From Cruorifilaria tuberocauda (taxonomy: Eukaryota; Nematoda; Chromadorea; Rhabditida; Onchocercidae): a DNA stretch of 22,173 nt. The stretch spans positions 1 through 22,173 of the forward strand of contig JABVXU010000761.1 of assembly GCA_013365365.1 (NCBI GenBank), in the 5' to 3' direction. Below the pieces are notes generated by a model that was not told where the DNA came from, ran no database searches, and saw only the letters and a program-made list of their open reading frames with translations. Positions 22,151 through 22,173 of this stretch are shown piece after piece. Numbering within the stretch: position 1 is the first letter of the stretch; every line of letters starts with the position of its first letter. Both the position numbers and the translations under genes were made by a program.

Positions 22151-22173
22151 AAAAAAAAAAAAAAAAAAAAAAA
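22151..22173. repeat. 23-base A homopolymer at the window end
   Basis: The window ends in an uninterrupted run of 23 A residues. It could be a genomic poly-A tract or an assembly edge; the true length cannot be known from here. Confidence 0.9.

Overview
The window looks like nuclear DNA from a parasitic nematode, most likely a filarial or related spirurid. The reasons are very AT-rich introns and intergenic DNA, many short exons with GTAAG-type donors and TTTCAG/TTTTAG acceptors, abundant microsatellites, and a nuclear receptor with the ESCKA P-box shared by nematode DAF-12/NHR-8/NHR-48. The organism assignment is inference. I see no bacterial, viral or organellar genes, and no tRNA or rRNA.

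Layout: 1-812 is repeat-rich upstream DNA. 813-5484 (+) is a 12-exon gene for a 513-residue nuclear hormone receptor of the DAF-12/NHR-8 group, with a complete two-zinc-finger DNA-binding domain, a hinge and a ligand-binding domain. 5485-7999 is a tail-to-tail intergenic stretch with no supported gene. 8000-21120 (-) can be assembled by hand into one 37-exon gene whose splice phases agree at every junction (5,436 nt, 1,811 residues plus stop). It has a Ser/Thr-rich N-terminus, a USP7-type MATH domain, long low-complexity linkers, helical segments, a long coiled coil, a Pro/Ser/Thr-rich region and a small conserved-looking C-terminal helical module, but no deubiquitinase or RING domain. 21121-22173 is its upstream flank, ending in a 23-base A-run.

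The most unusual structure is at 8507-9016, inside the penultimate-but-one intron of the big minus-strand gene. It is a tandem array of about 135-138 bp units whose core is a copy of that gene's own exon 20 (13725-13838), but in the opposite orientation. One primary transcript would therefore carry exon 20 in sense and three antisense copies about 5 kb downstream, so it could fold into long double-stranded RNA. The differences between copies and exon are mostly silent, and the sequence flanking the copies does not match that flanking exon 20. This suggests the array came from a paralogous coding exon elsewhere.

The two genes are convergent and show no obvious functional link: one is a ligand-regulated transcription factor, the other a probable scaffold or substrate adaptor that recognises peptides through its MATH domain. 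All exon models come from reading splice sites and phases by eye, with no transcript evidence.
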